From NCBI GenBank assembly GCA_024362935.1, contig JANCRA010000009.1, forward strand, positions 30,351,166 through 30,415,165: 64,000 bases of DNA. Reading direction: 5' to 3'. The notes beneath the pieces are model-generated. The model did no database searches, was not told the origin of the DNA, and worked only from the letters and a program-made list of their open reading frames with translations. The stretch comes from Setophaga petechia (taxonomy: Eukaryota; Chordata; Aves; Passeriformes; Parulidae). Positions within the stretch are counted from its first letter, which is position 1; each line of letters opens with the position of its first letter. The position numbers and the translations under genes were made by a program. Below are positions 1-9,950 of the stretch, piece by piece.

Positions 1-722
1 GGAAACATTGACTAAAGATGCCTTGCAAGACCTTGCCCTAGCTGCAAAAACCTCTCTACTTCTTATGCAAGATGATGCTATACCTACCATGCATTTTGCT
101 ACTATAAAGCAAGGCATAGATGAGAGCTTTATAAAATTTGTTGATAGGCTGGGGGATGCTCTTGAGAAACAAATTGAAAGCACTGAGGCTAGAAAAGAAC
201 TTTTATGTAAGCTTGCTTTGAGTAACTCAAAAATGTAAAGCCATTCTGAGGTCCTTAACACTGGAATCAGACCCGACTATCGAGCAAATGTTGGAATGCT
301 GTACACGCCGCATGTCCACCGAGAACACAGTGGCACAAGCAGCTGCTAAGGGTATTGCTGAAGGAGTTTCTGGTGCATATGCAGTAATAGCTTCTAAAGA
401 TCAAGCTAAATGCTATCACTGTGGTGATTTTGGACATTACATAAAGGACTGTCCAGAGAGGTCACCCCCTCGATACCACCGTAATTATTATCAAAGACCC
501 CAGAATCAGCTCCATTTTCAGCAGCGTTTCCAGCCGCGTCAGGGAAACGCCTGGAGGAGCTCGGTCGAGCCCCGGTCGACGACAACAAATCAAAGGCCAC
601 CCAGACCCAATCCCGCACCAACCCGGACTGTTCCAAACGCAAGGAGGAGGGACCAACCCACGGGACAACCCACGGAACAGCCTACAGGACCTCCAAGAGC
701 GGTACACGGCGGCAACTGGTAA
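1..722 (+). pseudogene. gag: Provirus A gag, capsid C-terminal part and nucleocapsid, frameshifted
   Basis: Gag is the structural polyprotein of the virion core. The first 235 bases encode the end of capsid and include the major homology region (a QG-x2-ES-x3-F pattern near base 112-150). The frame then changes near 228-236: the first frame meets TAA at 236-238 and capsid reading continues in another frame to TAA at 720-722. Nucleocapsid has a single zinc knuckle, CYHCGDFGHYIKDC (C-x2-C-x4-H-x4-C, about base 410-451). A long proline, glutamine and arginine-rich tail follows. One knuckle rather than two is unusual for betaretroviruses, unless the second has decayed in the tail. The tail overlaps the pro frame. 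Confidence 0.88.
542..548 (+). promoter_or_regulatory. Gag-pro -1 ribosomal frameshift heptamer GGGAAAC
   Basis: In the gag frame the bases read G GGA AAC, a classical slippery heptamer of the X XXY YYZ type used at the gag-pro junction of Mason-Pfizer-type betaretroviruses. Slipping back one base enters a frame that stays open from 548 through the protease to 1247. A small inverted repeat, GTCGA (564-568) and TCGAC (576-580), begins 15 bases downstream. This is the usual distance for a stimulatory structure, although this stem is short. Function is inferred. Confidence 0.72.
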
Positions 723-1342
723 CTGCTTTGTCCATTGACTTTAATAATAAGAACATTCACCGTGTTCCCACAGGCAAATATGGACCTAAAGGTAGTCCTT
801 CTGACATTTTAATTATAGGTGATTCTCTTAATGGTCCAAAGGAAATCTTTGTTGTTCCGGAAGTGCTGACAGTGCAGCCAGGTCAAGAGATCCTGGTTCA
901 GGTATATTGCATAGACTCACCATTTTTTCTTTCTAAGGGAACTCTGATTGCACAGGCCTTTTTACTCCCAAAGAATCACAGGGAACAGATCCTTCTCAAC
1001 CCTACAGCTATGTGGGCACAAGTCATGGGACCATCCAAGCCTACAATCGAGTGTGGCATCACTTGCAAAGGAGAGAAGACCCACCTGCCAGGGATGCTGG
1101 ACACAGGCACTGATGTGACCATCATCACCCGTTCAGATTGGCCAGCACACTGGGATCTACAACCTGTCGCAGGCATGATTAATGGGATTGGTGGAACTAC
1201 GGTATCCACTATCATTGAAGGACCCGAAGGCAAGCTAGCAACCATCTGACCATTTGTGGTAAGGGCCCCCATCACCCTTTGGGGCCGAGATGTTCTATCC
1301 CAGTGGGGAGCTTCTCTACGTATTCCCACCCAGGATTTCTAA
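548..1342 (+). pseudogene. pro: Provirus A pro: dUTPase-like leader plus aspartic protease, one internal stop
   Basis: Retroviral protease is a homodimeric aspartic protease that matures Gag and Pol. The frame opens at the slippery site and carries about 130 residues of unclear origin. The stretch ending in LIAQAFLLP (about base 945-968) looks like the last strands of the trimeric dUTPase domain that betaretroviruses carry upstream of protease, but clear catalytic dUTPase motifs are not visible. The protease active site is MLDTGTDVTII (about 1096-1128), followed by a flap-like GIGGTT. TGA at 1247-1249 interrupts the frame just before the conserved WGRD segment, after which it is open to TAA at 1340-1342. 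The protease C-terminus is therefore lost unless the stop is read through. Confidence 0.85.
1333..1339 (+). promoter_or_regulatory. Probable pro-pol -1 frameshift heptamer GGATTTC
   Basis: In the pro frame the last codons read G GAT TTC followed directly by TAA at 1340-1342. The heptamer differs only in its last base from the G GAT TTA pro-pol site known in mouse mammary tumour virus. A -1 slip enters exactly the frame of the reverse transcriptase, which is open from here. Position, frame and the immediate stop all agree with a real site. The deviation in the last base and the absence of an obvious pseudoknot by eye keep this tentative. Confidence 0.6.
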
Positions 1343-2533
1343 CTGGGGCCACTGAGGTACGCACACTGCCAGATGCGCCTCATCTCACCTGGAAAAGCCA
1401 CACCCTAATATGGCAGGAACAGTGGTCCCTAAAAAAAGCCAAGCTGCACATCCTAAATGAACTTGTGGAGGAACAGCTCCAGAAAGGCCACATAATGGAA
1501 TCCGACAGCCCTTGGAATTCTCCTGTATTCGTTCTACCAAAGCCTGGGACAAACACGTGGAGGCTTCTCCACGACCTTCACAGAATCAACGAGGTCATCG
1601 AGGACATGGGCCCTCTTCAGCCTGGCCTGCCCTCCCCATCGATGCTGCCTAGGAACTGGACACTCGCTATCATAGACATTAAGGACTGTTTCTTCAGCAT
1701 TCCACTGCACCCTGAGGATGCTCCAAGGTTTGCTTTCTCCGTTCCCTCCATTAACAAGGAGGGCCCACTTAAAAGATATCATTGGCTTTTTCTTCCTCAA
1801 GGTTTAAAAGTCAGCCCTAGTATTTGTCAGCGATACGTGGCTCACATCCTGTCTCCGATTCGGAAATCATTTCCAGACACTATAATATACCATTATATGG
1901 ATGACATTCTGGTGTGCGCTTCGAACAAAGCTTATTTGGACACTACAGTTAAAAAGACTATTGAAGCCATAGAAAAGGCAGGAATGGAGATTCGTGAGGA
2001 CAAAATCCAGTACATTGAGCCAAGGTAATCTGGACTTACCTTGGAGTCCAGATTCAGGAAAGGACCATCGTTCCCCAGCAGATTGTAATCAGAGACGACC
2101 CAAAAAACTTGAGAGACTTACACAGCTTGTGCGGATCAATCAACTGAGTACGTCCACTGCTAGGACTTACAACAGAGGACCTTGCTTCCTTGTTCAATCT
2201 CCTTCGTGGACCCAAGGACCTGATCTCTCCCTGCACTCTCACAGAAGAAGCCAGAGGTGCCATCGTCAAAGTCCAGGAAGCCCTGTCTTCACGCAAAACC
2301 CATCGCTACGAGCCCAGTCTGCCTTTCCAGTTCATCGTTCTGGGAAAAGCACCCCGATTCCATGGACTGATTTTCCAATGAGACCAGCAGCTGCAAGACC
2401 CTTGGTTGATACTGGAATAGGTTTTTACAAGTAGCCAGCCTACAAAGACTCTTACCGCCTACCAGGAGGTTATAGCACACTTAATAAAAAAGGCTAGGAC
2501 TCGCCTTTGCTCCCTTTCAGGATGTGATTTTGA
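1339..2533 (+). pseudogene. pol: Provirus A pol, reverse transcriptase with thumb and connection, degraded
   Basis: RNA-dependent DNA polymerase of the provirus. The first section, to TAA at 2026-2028, contains fingers and palm: IIDIKDCFFSIPL carries the first catalytic aspartate and YMDD (1894-1905) the other two. The frame then shifts by one base near 2026 and thumb and connection continue, with in-frame stops TGA 2145-2147, TGA 2379-2381 and TAG 2418-2420. A second frame change occurs near 2534. Each of the three stops falls where pol relatives commonly have tryptophan, as judged from flanking residues. The catalytic core is intact but no full-length polymerase can be made. Confidence 0.9.
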
Positions 2534-3115
2534 ATGCCTATAACTCTTAAGGACTTTGAGGATTTATTCCAGACCAATGCGAGTCTGCAGTTTGCCTTGG
2601 ACAGTTATACGGGTAGAATTTCAGCACATATCCCAGAACACAAACTTTTTAACAAGAATGAAACTTTTCATTTGATTCCAAAGCAAATCCAAAGTAGAAA
2701 GCCTCTCAAGGCTCTAACCCTCTTTACAGATGGCTCAGGGTCTTCTCACAAATCAGTGATTACTTGGAGAGACCCCCAAACACAAGACTGGCAGTCTGAT
2801 GCACAAGCGGTGGAAGGATCACCACAGATTGCAGAATTAGCAGCCGTTGTCAGAGCCTTTGATAAATTAAAAAACCAGCCATTCAATTTAGTCACAGATT
2901 CCGCTTATGTTGCGGGAATAGCTATGAGAGCAGAACACACTCTTCTTAAAGAAGTTTCTAACCCAAGGTTGTATCAATTGAACTCTAAATTAATACAACT
3001 GATCTCCAACAGAAAGCAACCTTACCACATAATGCATGTGAGGTCACACAAGGACCTCCCAGGTTTTGTTGCAGAAGGCAACAGAAAAGCAGATGCATTA
3101 GCAATGACAGTATAA
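2534..3115 (+). pseudogene. pol: Provirus A pol, RNase H domain
   Basis: RNase H degrades the RNA strand of RNA:DNA hybrids during reverse transcription. The fold's acidic residues are visible in order: TDGSG, then the glutamate in AELAAV, then TDSAYV, and a final aspartate in the segment SHKDLPGFVAEGNRKAD. The domain is uninterrupted over about 190 codons until TAA at 3113-3115, which separates it from integrase in the same frame. The upstream boundary is the frame change near 2534, so the domain is a fragment of pol rather than a separate gene. Confidence 0.9.
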
Positions 3116-4027
3116 ACTGTTAACATTACTGACATCTTTGCACAGGCAAAGTTGTCTCACGCGTTTTTCCATCAAAATGCACCTGGCGTTATGTTTAAGC
3201 TCTCGAAGGAGCAGGCAAAGGCTATTGTAGCTACATGCTCGAATTGCCAAAGCTACCAAATACCATCCATGGGGACGGGAGTCAACCCCAGAGGTCTGAG
3301 TAGCTGTCAGCTGTGCCAGACAGATGTAACTCACTTTGCACCTTTTGGAAAGTCAAAATATGTGCATGTATCGGTTGACACATTTTCAGGAGCAATATTT
3401 GCATCAACACATGCAGGAGAAAAGACCATGCACACAATAAAACACTTTCTCCTAGCTTTTGCCACCCTGGGTGTACCAAAAGAGATTAAAACAGATAACG
3501 GACCAGCCTATACCTCCAACAAGTTAAAGGAGTTCTTCAATGAATGGGGCATAGTGCACAAGACCGGCATACCTGTAAACCCCACAGGACAATCCATCGT
3601 GGAAAGGACACATCAAACCCTCAAAAGAGTCCTCGATCAACAGAACAGGGACACAAGAGCCACAACTCCAGTGGAAAGACTTTGCAAGGATCTCTATGTC
3701 ATCAACTTCCTGAACTGTACAGCATCAGAGCCTGACCCACCAATTCTTCGCCACTTTGCAAATACCCCCCAAGCAAAGCTCACTGAGAAGCCACCTGTGC
3801 TCGGGAAGGATGCTGAAACACACCAAATTTCTGGGCCTCACCAGTTGATTACTTGGGGAAGAGGGTATGCGTGCATGCTACTACCATCCGGTCCAAGGTG
3901 GTACCCAGGAAAATATGTGAAACCATACTTAGGCACCGCGAACACTATTTCTGCAGATGGAGACAAGAACTCTCCTGAGGCAAACACAAGACCACCTCAA
4001 AACCAAACCATCTCCGCCTGGAGATGA
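3116..4027 (+). pseudogene. pol: Provirus A pol, integrase
   Basis: Integrase joins viral DNA to host DNA. Same frame as RNase H but behind the stop at 3113-3115. The N-terminal HHCC zinc site is present (HAFFH, then CSNC). The catalytic DD35E core is complete: the aspartate in QTDVTHF, the aspartate in TDNGPAYT, and the glutamate in QSIVERTHQ 35 residues later. A C-terminal DNA-binding region follows (GRGYACMLL to the WYPGKYVKPY segment) and the frame ends at TGA 4025-4027. Integrase itself is uninterrupted. With normal Pol synthesis it would never be reached because of the upstream stops. Confidence 0.92.
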
Positions 4028-4388
4028 AGACGTCGCCGAACATCCACAAACACACGAACAGACCGCCCCATTACGAGACAGCAGACAAGCCAGAGAGCTA
4101 AAAAATAGTCTGCTCTATCAGGCCATAGATAGCCTTAACACCGAAGTGTTCTCTGAATTATGTGTTATTACACTGTGTATTTGTATTTTAAAAATCCCTT
4201 TACTTCCCTCTTCCTAACCCTTAAAAACCCCTAACCCCCAACCCATTCCTCCTCCCTTAGCATAGCTCAGAAATTAAAAGAAAAAGGGGGGGGGGGGACA
4301 CAGAAAAGAACAAGGCAGAAATCCCTCTCATCATAAAGATAACAATTCTGCTTATATTCCCTATCAGAAACCCTATTCCTGCCCAAAG
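4028..4388 (+). other. Provirus A pol-env spacer with possible env splice acceptor and a small open frame
   Basis: About 360 bases lie between integrase and env. An 86-codon frame (3957-4217) overlaps the integrase end and finishes in a hydrophobic run; I do not recognise it and it may be incidental. A pyrimidine-rich tract ending in TTAG at about 4241-4260 is a reasonable splice acceptor for the env messenger. A run of 12 G lies at 4286-4297. No other structure was noticed. Confidence 0.45.
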
Positions 4389-5858
4389 ATGAAAAATATC
4401 TCCGTCGGTGCTGTTCTCACCGCCACTTGGATGCTCGTCACCATACCGTGTGCCTTCGGCTGGATTAGCCCACAGCCTAGCCATAATGTTTGGGTAACCT
4501 TAGCAAAAACATTAAAACAGGACAACATGTGCTTGTCCATGGGAAACGTTGATAATCCACTTTCTACATGTCTAGTAGGAATTCTCATTGTAGCAGAAGA
4601 CTGGCCTGTCTATAACTCAGAGCTCCTCCGCACCACAGGTAAGAGACCCAATGTGGCTGATACTTGGGGCGAGTGGACAAAAATTCTATCAAATGCTCGA
4701 GAGGAACCCCAAGAATTGGAACTGTTGGCGTCCTCCAAGGCCATATACTGTGTCAAATTTTACTTTAGACATCCAAGAAACAATTGGCCAGAAATTGACC
4801 AACACAAAAACACATATCGAAAAGATGTGACACCAATTAACAAAGCCTATAATCCTCATGATTGGTGCAATTACATGGCTCGTGAAATTTCTGTGTCTTC
4901 CCTCCATCCCAAAGTATTACCCAAGGGAATGTTTCTCATCTGTGGTGACAGAGTATGGGCTGGGATCCCCTCCCGACTCCAGGGAGGTCCCTGTACCCTT
5001 GGAAGACTTTCTACCCTTACTCCAAATATCACTCTATTACATAAGTGGAAAAAGGAAAATGAATCAAAATGCCTAAAAAGGTCCTACAGTGAATTTGAGG
5101 AAAATTGTGATCCTAAATTATACGATTGGAACAAACCAAAAAGGTTTGCTGTCTCACTGTTTTTACCCTGGGTAGCTGCTGCTAAAGCCCTCGGTGAAAT
5201 CAATCACCTTGGGTGCTGGCTCAGCAAACAAGCTAATGCCACATCTGCAGCCCTGAGTGATCTCTTAAAGGAAGAAAAAACCACCAGACAGGCTTCGCTC
5301 CAAAATCGAGCAGCAATCAACTTCCTGCTGCTTGCCCACGGACACAGATGTGAGGACTTCGAAGGATTGTGCTTCTTCAACCTCTCTTCGCGTTCGGAAT
5401 CCATCCATGTGAATATGCAGAAACTTAAAGATCTCGTGAAGGACTTGAAAGTAGAAAGAATCCCAGACTGGGTCAATGAACTTTTTGGGCAATGGGGATT
5501 AACAGGATGGGCTGCATCTTTGGTTAAGGGAATGCTGTTAATTCTCCTTGTAATTGTTATTGTACTAGCTATGTTCTCGTGCCTTGTCCACTGTTTCAAA
5601 AGAACTATATTTTCCAAATGCCTTTTTTGTAAAAACAGTAAGTGGAATTGTAGTAAATGCCACAAGCCTTCCCAAAGCACCGTGGAGGCTTTAACTATAA
5701 GAATGCTGACACAGCAGCAGAGGTGTTCCGACCCCAGACTCACAACGTATCTTCGTACCTTTATAAGGAGAAAAGTCTTGTTAACCCTACTATTGGTCAC
5801 TTGTAAACCCTCTAACCTTTTCCCATTGGTCAAGTTTGGAGCCTGGCCAAGGGTATAA
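4389..5858 (+). CDS. env: Provirus A envelope glycoprotein, intact 489-codon reading frame
   Basis: Envelope precursor cleaved into surface (SU) and transmembrane (TM) subunits. The ATG at 4389 gives a hydrophobic signal peptide (residues about 5-24). The start of SU resembles avian alpharetrovirus SU. A likely furin site KPKR lies at residues 249-252, followed by a hydrophobic fusion-peptide-like segment bounded by C276. An LQNRAAI heptad and immunosuppressive-like region (about 304-320) precedes CEDFEGLC (321-328), a C-x6-C loop followed by F instead of the third cysteine of C-x6-CC. N-glycosylation sites are at about 213, 224, 283 and 331. A membrane anchor spans about 376-398. The tail has CLFC and CSKC pairs. 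The final 69 residues are encoded by the 3' LTR. No stop or frameshift interrupts it, unlike the rest of the provirus. At 489 residues it is somewhat short for the family. Confidence 0.9.
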   Translation: MKNISVGAVLTATWMLVTIPCAFGWISPQPSHNVWVTLAKTLKQDNMCLSMGNVDNPLSTCLVGILIVAEDWPVYNSELLRTTGKRPNVADTWGEWTKILSNAREEPQELELLASSKAIYCVKFYFRHPRNNWPEIDQHKNTYRKDVTPINKAYNPHDWCNYMAREISVSSLHPKVLPKGMFLICGDRVWAGIPSRLQGGPCTLGRLSTLTPNITLLHKWKKENESKCLKRSYSEFEENCDPKLYDWNKPKRFAVSLFLPWVAAAKALGEINHLGCWLSKQANATSAALSDLLKEEKTTRQASLQNRAAINFLLLAHGHRCEDFEGLCFFNLSSRSESIHVNMQKLKDLVKDLKVERIPDWVNELFGQWGLTGWAASLVKGMLLILLVIVIVLAMFSCLVHCFKRTIFSKCLFCKNSKWNCSKCHKPSQSTVEALTIRMLTQQQRCSDPRLTTYLRTFIRRKVLLTLLLVTCKPSNLFPLVKFGAWPRV

Positions 5859-5860
5859 AA
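5854..5860 (+). promoter_or_regulatory. TATA box of provirus A LTR
   Basis: TATAAAA, with an inverted CCAAT element (ATTGG, about 5825-5829) some 30 bases upstream. The same arrangement is kept in the solo LTR at about 47380-47386. This is expected to set transcription initiation about 25-30 bases downstream. Confidence 0.75.
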
Positions 5861-5922
5861 GTAGCTTACTGTACCGTACTAACTCAGAAGAAGAAGAACT
5901 GGGTCCTTTCGCGAACCCCCTG

Positions 5923-5928
5923 AATAAA
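5923..5928 (+). terminator. Polyadenylation signal AATAAA of provirus A LTR
   Basis: AATAAA about 70 bases after the TATA box, followed by a pyrimidine-rich region (about 5952-5979). It is missing from the solo copy, which has a deletion of about 16 bases at this place. Confidence 0.7.
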
Positions 5929-6187
5929 CCATCTCTGTGGAACAGCCGGTGTCTTCCCTTCTCCTCTCTCTCTGTCTGCCTGAAGCCTATGCCCAGGGAA
6001 GCCAGGCCTAGCAGCAGCTGAAATCCCAAAGTGCTGATAATCACTAGAAGAGCTGTTACCACCCTGCTGGCTGGAAGGCTCCCCCGTGGCTTGGGTCCGA
6101 GCGAGCTGGACTCTGGGACTCTGTCCCTTCCAGGGATAGAGGTCTCGGGCCAACACTCTGCTAATAAGACCCCCAACGGCTTCATAA

Positions 6188-7856
6188 CTGTTGTACAAAT
6201 AATGCTGAGAACAGTATCCTACTTTTGAAAATGTGATCTCCTATCCAGAAGAAACTTGATACTTTTGAAAGGCAAACATTTGAAAATATATCTTTATGTC
6301 ATTGTAAGGAATGGGGTCTATATGTTTTAAAAGACTGGGAGAAACTCATCAAAGGCAAAAGAAATCTCCAAGGCCTTCACAGTTTGTGAGGGCAGAGGTT
6401 TGTAACTGGTGGTATGCCCAAAGAACTTAAGGCCTTCTGTGGCTGAGCCTGAGCACAATGATAACATTTAAACCCTCTGCAGTGATCTGAAAACAACCTG
6501 AGGAAAGGAGTTCTCTGCCTGCTCAGGACCACAAAAGCCACAGGCAGCTCTGTGTAAGGATAGGATAGCAAAGTTGCAGTGAAGCTCCAGGGAAGGTCCA
6601 AAGGACAAAGTAATGGTGATGAAGGTGTAGAGTAGGTAGTGAGGCATGATAATAGCAGAGAAAAAAATACCATGAGATTTTGAACCAAGCATATGAATGG
6701 CATTGATGGACACACTGCAATGAAGGGGAGAGGGCTCTCTGCAAGATGCACAGCCATGCAGTTGAGAACACCTGACCTGTTGGCTGGTTCTGTGACCATG
6801 CCAGAATCTTCTCCTTGTGTCTGAATTATTCAGCTATAATCTGGGAGCTTGTCTTGCAGGGAGTATTCATATTATTTTTGTATTTGCCAGATAAGATATA
6901 AGAAAGAAATACTTAGTGAAACCATATCTTAACAGAAGCCTCAATGAATTTGAGAATTATGCTGGCCGACACATAAGTACTATCCTGTCACTGACAATAT
7001 ATTTTTTCATACAAAAGCAATTGATTGTACTTACTCTGTACCACTCTTTATCAACCTCATTTATTTCAATTGTACAGGTATTCACAGCTCAGATTCTGTT
7101 AAATCATTACTGAACTTTGCAATGTTCTTGCTCAAAGCTCAAAGGTACAAGGAAAATACTTATATTTTCCATTGTGTCAGGTGGAGCAGACACTCTAAAA
7201 ACCAAAGCTTTCACTATATCATTTCTCCTGCCAACACCCTGAATGCTGAATGAGCTAAATTTCATATTTAGGAGCCAAAATAAATATTTCTGCCACTCAC
7301 TGCTGGCAGTGTTAGTCTGATTCCACTCTAAGCTAGAGTAAGAATGTTTCTGGAAAAAGAAATCATTGGCCAGTGGTCATCTTTCAGAATGTATTAGAAA
7401 GCTGGATATATTCTGACCACCAAGGATACGGGATTTAAGTGAAATTAGCTTAATAAGGTTTCTTATAGTGCTTCTGTTGTGTGTGTATGCCAACATGCTG
7501 GTGAATATTTGTTTCAGCTAACATGAAATGTCTTACAATATAGACCATTAGGCTGGCTCTACATGTAGTCTTTTCATGGGGTCAGCAGATAAACAGTTCC
7601 AGAAGGCAATTATTCAAATTACCTCTGCCATCTATGCTGGGAACTGGTGAGTTTCCTGGAGGTGTATTGTCTCCCTTCCTTGACTACAGAGGAAGCCTGT
7701 ACAATCAGCCAAGCCTAGATGTATAAGTGACTACAGATATCTATTATAAATTCACCCAGTACTGTAATGTATATGTACAATATGCAGCATAGAAACTTGG
7801 AGAGCCCAGGGAATGAAAAGAGGTTTGATGTGGTATGGCATTATTGTCATACAGAG
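6188..7856. other. Intergenic flank, no gene seen
   Basis: AT-rich DNA without a recognisable coding region or repeat family. Short open frames on both strands lack any family resemblance, codon bias or conserved motif. The sequence directly after the LTR should hold the provirus A target duplication. Confidence 0.6.
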
Positions 7857-8486
7857 TGCGGACAAATTGTCCCCGGGCCTCTCACTGGTCAGAGTGACCC
7901 TGAGAAATGTTAGAAAGTCTCTTTTCCCAGCCTGGCGCTTGAAGAAGGAGTCAGAGCTCTTCAGTTCTTGGTCTCAAGGCTGTTTATTGTTCCTTATCTA
8001 TAAAATATTTTCCCCTGTCCAGCTGAGGTCCATTCAGCAAGACAGTCCAGGCACTCTGCCTGCCCCCGGGGCGGTGTTATGTCTGTATACTAAAAACTAC
8101 ATATACAATGTTTACAATTACTTTCCAATACCTATCACCTATGTTCGGCAGTGAGCTTCTACTCTAAACCAATCTAAAAGTGCCAACATCAGAGCAAAAG
8201 GAGGCCAAGAAGAAGAAGGAGAAAGGCTGGGCATGCCCAAATTCCTCCATCTTGCCCCCTGAACCCCCATTCTAAAAAACCCCACAATCTACTTTTTCAC
8301 CCCATGATAGATTCACTATTATTCTACTTAGCTTTCATGGCTTGCAGATCTTCATCTAAGATTAGTAACTTGCTCTACGGGTCATAATCAAAACCACAGG
8401 CATCTTGGGCTCTGTGCCAGGGTCTCTGAGCCCTGGCAGGGGTCTTGGCTGCTCAGGACAGCCAGAGGGATGCCCTGGGTTCCGAC
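7857..8486 (-). repeat. LTR-like element, probably a solo ERV LTR in minus orientation
   Basis: Read on the minus strand the element would begin TGTCGGAACCC, contain AATAAA in the segment facing TTTATT near 7982, and end near GTCCGCA, giving inverted ends of the TG...CA kind. GC-rich, LTR-like composition contrasts with the flanks, and the sequence is reminiscent of avian ERVL-type LTRs. I could not find an exact target duplication: the flanks ACAGA and ACAAA match at four of five bases. The boundaries are therefore approximate. Confidence 0.5.
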
Positions 8487-8663
8487 AACAAATGTCTGTG
8501 GCTTATGCCAAATTCATCCCATTTCTGCAGCCTAGAACCTTGCCTTCCAGGGTAGGGTAATTGTTTAACCACACACACACTTTCACACATCAATGACTCT
8601 TGTTTCATCTGCTGTGTGATGTTGAAAATGTGAATATAGCCTGGTCCTCTTCCAGTGTATTTT

Positions 8664-9950
8664 CATAGAGTCATAAAACATTAAGGTTGGAAAAGACCTG
8701 CATGATCTTTGAGTCCAGCCTTTAACTGATCACCACCTTGTCAATTAGACCATGTCACTTAAGTGACATGTCCTGTCTTTTCTTAAATACCTCTAGGGAC
8801 AGTAACTCAATCACCTTCCTGGGCAGCCTATTCTGATACCTGACAACCCTTTCCATGAAGAAATTCTTCCTGAAGTCCAACCTGAACCTACCCTGGCACA
8901 GCTTGAGGCTCTGTCTTCTTGCCCTGTCCCTCATTGCCTGTGAGAAGAGACTGACACCTGGCTACACTCTCCTTTCAGGTAGTTATAGAAAAAAAATATC
9001 CCCCTTGAGCCACCTTTTCTCCCAGCTGACCAACCTTCAGCTCTCTCAGCCACTCCTCATAGGACTTACCCTCTAGATCCTTCACCAGCTTTGACCTTCT
9101 CTGGACAAATGCCCAGAGTCTTTCTTCTGTTGTTCGGAATGTTCAAAATATTCAATGTCTTTCTTCTTGTGAGGGGCCCAGAACTGAACACAGTTTGAAC
9201 TGTGACATCACCAGCGCTGAGTACAGGGGAATACTCACTACCCTCGTCCTGCTGGACACACTATTTTTGATACAAACCAGGGTGTCATTGGCCTTCTTGG
9301 CCACCTGGGCACACACTGGTCCATGTTCAGCCAATGCTGACCAGCACCCGAAGTTTTCTCCCAGTCTGTAGCATGGGGTTGTTGTGACCCAAGTAGAGGA
9401 CCTGGCACTTAATCTTATTGAACACCAGACAACTGGCCTCTGCCCAACAATCCAGCCTGTCCAAATCCCCCTGCAGAGCATTCCTACCCTCCTCAAGATC
9501 AACACTGCACCCAACTTAGTGTTGTCCATGAATTTACTGAAGGTGAACTTGGTCTCCATGTCCAGATCATCAATAAAGATATTGAACAGGACTGATCCTA
9601 GCACTGATCCCTGGAGGACAGCACTAGTGACTGGACACCAGCTGGATGCAGAATATTCCCCACCATCCTCTTGGTCCAACCTTCCAGCCAATTTTTAACA
9701 CAGAGAAGGGTGCACTAAGCTGTGGGCAGCTGGCTTTTATAGGAGAACACTGTGGGAGACACTTTCAAAGAATTTGCTGAAGTCCAGCTAGACAACATCC
9801 ACAGCCTTGCCCTCATCCACTAGGTGAGTCGTGTGGTAATAGAAGGAGATTAGGTTGGTTGAGCAGAATCTGCCTCTCCTAAACCCATGCCTGATCCTCT
9901 GGCTGTTCTGTATGTGCTGTGTGATTGCACTGAAGATTTTGTATCCTACC
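8664..9950 (-). mobile_element. CR1 LINE, 5'-truncated, minus strand
   Basis: CR1 is the dominant non-LTR retrotransposon of birds. The left end carries the reverse complement of a CR1 3' end (CATAGAGTCATAAAACATT, then GGTTGGAAAAGACCT), and the following kilobase reads as CR1 3' untranslated region and reverse transcriptase on the minus strand. The upstream boundary near 9950 is where similarity fades by eye. No target duplication is expected for CR1. Confidence 0.88.
9152..9691 (-). pseudogene. CR1 ORF2 reverse transcriptase fragment
   Basis: A 179-codon minus-strand frame shows the CR1 reverse transcriptase signature: VTSAVLQGSVLGSVLFNIFIDDL, the palm region in which conserved P and D residues have changed, then SKFMDNTKL where the family has a DD catalytic pair. 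It goes on to a KKANDTLVCI segment and ends near LGPSQ, all in CR1 order. The catalytic aspartate pair is replaced by MD, so it is inactive as well as truncated. Confidence 0.85.

Larger units (their letters stand above)
1..6187 (+). mobile_element. Provirus A: class II (betaretrovirus-like) endogenous retrovirus, 5' part outside the window
   Basis: The element runs gag (capsid onward), pro, pol, env, 3' LTR on the plus strand. The window starts inside capsid, so the 5' LTR, primer binding site and matrix are not visible. Gag, pro and pol occupy three frames, each -1 to the last, which is the betaretrovirus arrangement. Env resembles the avian alpharetrovirus type in its transmembrane half. 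The 3' LTR boundary is supported by a solo LTR of the same family at 47175-47712, which shares both ends. Gag has one frameshift, pro one stop, and pol several stops and two frameshifts, so the element is not autonomous, but env is uninterrupted. The bases after the LTR should begin the target duplication, but its partner lies outside the window. Confidence 0.92.
5649..6187 (+). repeat. Provirus A 3' LTR
   Basis: Begins TGTAGTAAATGCC and ends near TTCATAA. The boundaries come from alignment by eye with the solo copy at 47175-47712, in which both ends are flanked by CTGTCC. Length is about 539 bases. The 3' end is not a canonical CA, so it could be off by a few bases. The LTR contains a CCATTGG box, a TATA box, a polyadenylation signal and a pyrimidine-rich U5. 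Its first 210 bases also encode the end of env. Confidence 0.85.

Noticed and set aside
1994..2434. 146-codon plus-strand frame inside pol
   Set aside because: An alternative frame over the RT thumb/connection; the neighbouring frame shows the conserved pol sequence.
5204..5833. 209-codon minus-strand open frame
   Set aside because: Antisense shadow of the intact env of provirus A, running into its LTR, with no recognisable motif.
7813..8154. 113-codon plus-strand frame
   Set aside because: Lies across the LTR-like element with no protein resemblance; the composition and ends fit an LTR better.
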